This document shows positions 6,094 through 7,711 of a stretch of 7,711 nucleotides of DNA, one piece after another. The position numbers and the translations under genes are program-made. The first letter of the stretch is position 1. The number at the start of each line of letters is the position of its first letter. Under the pieces are notes generated by a model that was given only the letters and a program-made list of their open reading frames with translations, did not search any database and was not told the origin of the DNA. Origin of the DNA: GCA-2732805 sp964516605 (GTDB lineage: Bacteria; Pseudomonadota; Gammaproteobacteria; Coxiellales; Coxiellaceae); the NCBI GenBank assembly GCA_964516605.1, contig CAZFAA010000080.1, positions 1-7,711 of the forward strand, in the 5' to 3' direction.

Positions 6094-6375
6094 TTAACCT
6101 TTATCTTGTACAGATTCTTTTAGAGCTTTTCCAGCTTTAAACTTAGCTACTCTAGCAGCCTTAATATTAATAACCTGACCAGTTTGTGGGTTACGTCCTT
6201 GACGTGCAGAACGAACCGTTGTTGAAAAAGAACCGAAACCAGGCAACACGACCTGATCACCTTGTTTTAAAACATCAGTAATCGTTTGTGTAAAAACCTC
6301 TAAAACCTTACCCGCTGAAACTTTGGTTATACCAGCGCCATCAGCAATAGCATCGATCAACTCAGTCTTATTCAT
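6094..6375 (-). CDS. hupB: DNA-binding protein HU-beta
   Basis: HU is a small histone-like dimer that bends and compacts the nucleoid. The 93-aa product matches the family along its whole length. The N-terminal helical dimerisation part is MNKTELIDAIADGAGI (1-16) through about residue 45, then GFGSF at 46-50. The DNA-binding arm follows at about 53-76, with the signature GRNPQTG and the intercalating Pro63, and then the closing helix KFKAGKALKESV. It is slightly longer than the 90-aa E. coli protein because of the tail QDKG. The start ATG is preceded by GAGGGG at 5-nt spacing, a strong ribosome site fitting an abundant protein. Its position just after lon is standard for hupB in gammaproteobacteria. 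It runs into tRNA-Val after 7 nt. Confidence 0.97.
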   Translation of the reverse strand: MNKTELIDAIADGAGITKVSAGKVLEVFTQTITDVLKQGDQVVLPGFGSFSTTVRSARQGRNPQTGQVINIKAARVAKFKAGKALKESVQDKG

Positions 6376-6636
6376 CTTATCCCCTCTTTGTAGTTAGTCT
6401 TCCTTTTCAGGTATTACTTAATATTAAGCTTTACCCACTTTTCACTTAGCACCACAGCAAGTTAACTATAGCCACAATGCGGTGTACAGTAAACTTGAAT
6501 TAATTAAATCAGATCTAATCAATCCCGTCAAACTATATGTTGATAACTTTCACTCTATTCAGAGAAAACTACAAACTCATCAAAGCACGGACGGAAATAT
6601 ACGCCTATTTTTATCGTATGTAAATCATTTTTTTAA
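6376..6636. other. lon-hupB intergenic region
   Basis: This is about 260 bp of AT-rich DNA that must contain the lon 3' end signals and the hupB promoter. A 12-bp palindrome CTTAATATTAAG lies at 6417-6428, about 45 bp before the hupB start. I see no convincing -35/-10 pair. Past the lon stop there is only a weak 5-bp stem (ATACG/CGTAT), not a clear terminator. A plus-strand frame at 6482-6733 runs into the lon 3' end in antisense and has no ribosome site, so it is not called. Confidence 0.4.
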
Positions 6637-7711
6637 TTATTTTGTATTTTTTTTCGGGCTTTTATCTTTTTTAATCGTTTTTTGCTTTTGTAGAGCAAGT
6701 TTTAACACTTCTTCTATATTATCTACCAGATGAATACTCAACTTACTTAAAATATTTTTAGGTATTTCTTCTAAGTCTTTCTCATTTTCGCGAGGAATTA
6801 TCACTTGTTTAATCCCACCACGATGCGCTGCCAAAAGCTTTTCTTTCAGACCGCCAATAGGTAATACTTGACCACGCAAAGTTATTTCACCAGTCATAGC
6901 TAAGTCAGCACGTACAGGCCTCTGCGTTACCACTGAAGACAATGCTGTACACATTCCGATACCAGCACTTGGACCATCTTTGGGGGTTGCCCCTTCAGGA
7001 ACATGAACATGTATATCGTTCTTGTCAAAATAATCAGCGTCAATCCCAAAGTCTTTTATATGCCCTCTAACTACAGTTAAAGCAGCTTGGATAGACTCTT
7101 GCATAACTTCGCCTAATTGACCAGTTTGTATCAACTTACCCTTTCCTGCTACTGCTGAAGCTTCTATAGTTAAAAGTTCACCACCAACACTAGTCCAAGC
7201 CAGGCCAGTTACTTGACCAACTCTGTCTTCTGTTTCAGCTAAACCATATCTAAATTTCTTAACTCCTAAAAATTTACTAATATTTTTAGCAGTTACATTA
7301 ACTTTAGTTATTTTTTTACTGGTTAATATATCTTTAACAACTTTTCGACATACACTCGCAATATCACGCTCTAAATTTCTAACTCCAGCCTCACGAGTAT
7401 AGTAACGAATGATTTCATGCACTGCGGCATCAACAATCGAAATTTCTTCGGTTTTCAAGCCGTTTAATTCGATTTGTTTTGGAATCAAGTAATTCTTAGC
7501 AATATTAACTTTCTCATCCTCTGTATACCCTGCGAGTCTAATCACCTCCATTCTATCTAATAATGGAGCAGGTATTTCAAGAGAATTTGCAGTGGCAATA
7601 AACATGACTTCGCTCAAATCATAATCTACTTCCAAATAATGATCGCTAAAAGTATGATTTTGTTCTGGATCCAATACTTCTAATAATGCCGATGCTGGAT
7701 CACCACGAAAA
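6637..7711 (-). CDS. lon: ATP-dependent Lon protease, C-terminal part (5' end beyond window)
   Basis: Lon is a cytoplasmic homohexameric AAA+ serine protease that degrades misfolded and regulatory proteins. The visible 357 residues begin in the ATPase domain with FRGDPASALLEVMDPEQN, followed by FIATAN and the arginine of LLDRMEVI. The alpha-helical lid comes next with the sensor-2 stretch TREAGVRNLERDIA, then the complete protease domain. The catalytic Ser is in PKDGPSAGIGM (codon at 6967-6969) and its Lys partner is in IGGLKEKLLAAHRGG. The frame is open to the window edge, so an ATG near 7674 is internal. The C-terminus has an unusual Lys-rich tail (KKDKSPKKNTK). The Lon-HU gene order is conserved in gammaproteobacteria, and HU is a known Lon substrate in E. 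coli. Confidence 0.97.
   Translation of the reverse strand, partial: FRGDPASALLEVLDPEQNHTFSDHYLEVDYDLSEVMFIATANSLEIPAPLLDRMEVIRLAGYTEDEKVNIAKNYLIPKQIELNGLKTEEISIVDAAVHEIIRYYTREAGVRNLERDIASVCRKVVKDILTSKKITKVNVTAKNISKFLGVKKFRYGLAETEDRVGQVTGLAWTSVGGELLTIEASAVAGKGKLIQTGQLGEVMQESIQAALTVVRGHIKDFGIDADYFDKNDIHVHVPEGATPKDGPSAGIGMCTALSSVVTQRPVRADLAMTGEITLRGQVLPIGGLKEKLLAAHRGGIKQVIIPRENEKDLEEIPKNILSKLSIHLVDNIEEVLKLALQKQKTIKKDKSPKKNTK

Noticed and set aside
6482..6733. 83-aa plus-strand frame in the lon-hupB gap
   Set aside because: It is antisense to the lon 3' end, has no ribosome site, and its Phe-rich tail mirrors the Lys codons of Lon.
1..7711. Mobile element, CRISPR array, toxin-antitoxin or phage gene
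   Set aside because: No transposase, integrase, terminal inverted repeats with target duplications, spaced repeats or defence motifs were seen on either strand.

Overview
The window is about 40% G+C by eye and carries one co-oriented set of housekeeping genes, all on the minus strand. In transcription order (right to left) it reads: lon (3' part), hupB, tRNA-Val(UAC), tRNA-Asp(GUC), ppiD, pdxS, pdxT, a long AT-rich gap, a structured small RNA, a second gap, tpiA, secG, and the first 19 nt of a tRNA-Leu. The lon-hupB-(tRNA-Val, tRNA-Asp)-ppiD and tpiA-secG-tRNA-Leu orders are typical of gammaproteobacteria. Low G+C, PdxST rather than the PdxA/PdxJ route usual in that class, and an Rsm/Csr-type RNA suggest a Legionellales- or Francisella-like lineage. 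That taxonomic reading is inference.

Right half (3055-7711): Lon protease and the nucleoid protein HU-beta are followed only 7 nt later by two tRNA genes, so hupB and the tRNAs probably share a transcript that RNase P cuts. ppiD has its own candidate promoter and encodes a membrane-anchored periplasmic SurA/PpiD-type chaperone with a worn parvulin domain. pdxS starts 1 nt after the ppiD stop and pdxT starts 2 nt after the pdxS stop (or overlaps it, if a GTG start is used). The two subunits of PLP synthase are thus translated from a run-on of a chaperone gene.

Middle (1146-2482): no convincing protein gene. The main object is an RNA of about 245 nt on the minus strand (about 1632-1880). It has a UUCG-capped 5' hairpin, several hairpins with GGA in the loop and a strong intrinsic terminator whose loop also holds GGA. 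Six GGA motifs lie in loops or unpaired stretches, each preceded by A or AG. This is the signature of RNAs that titrate CsrA/RsmA (CsrB, RsmY, RsmZ). An 18-bp dyad lies just upstream, where a class II activator would bind, and a pair of direct repeats lies about 140 bp further upstream.

Left end (1-1145): tpiA (triosephosphate isomerase) overlaps secG (Sec translocase subunit) by 13 nt. A hairpin at the secG stop codon is followed by a T-run and directly by tRNA-Leu. No mobile element, CRISPR array or defence gene is visible.
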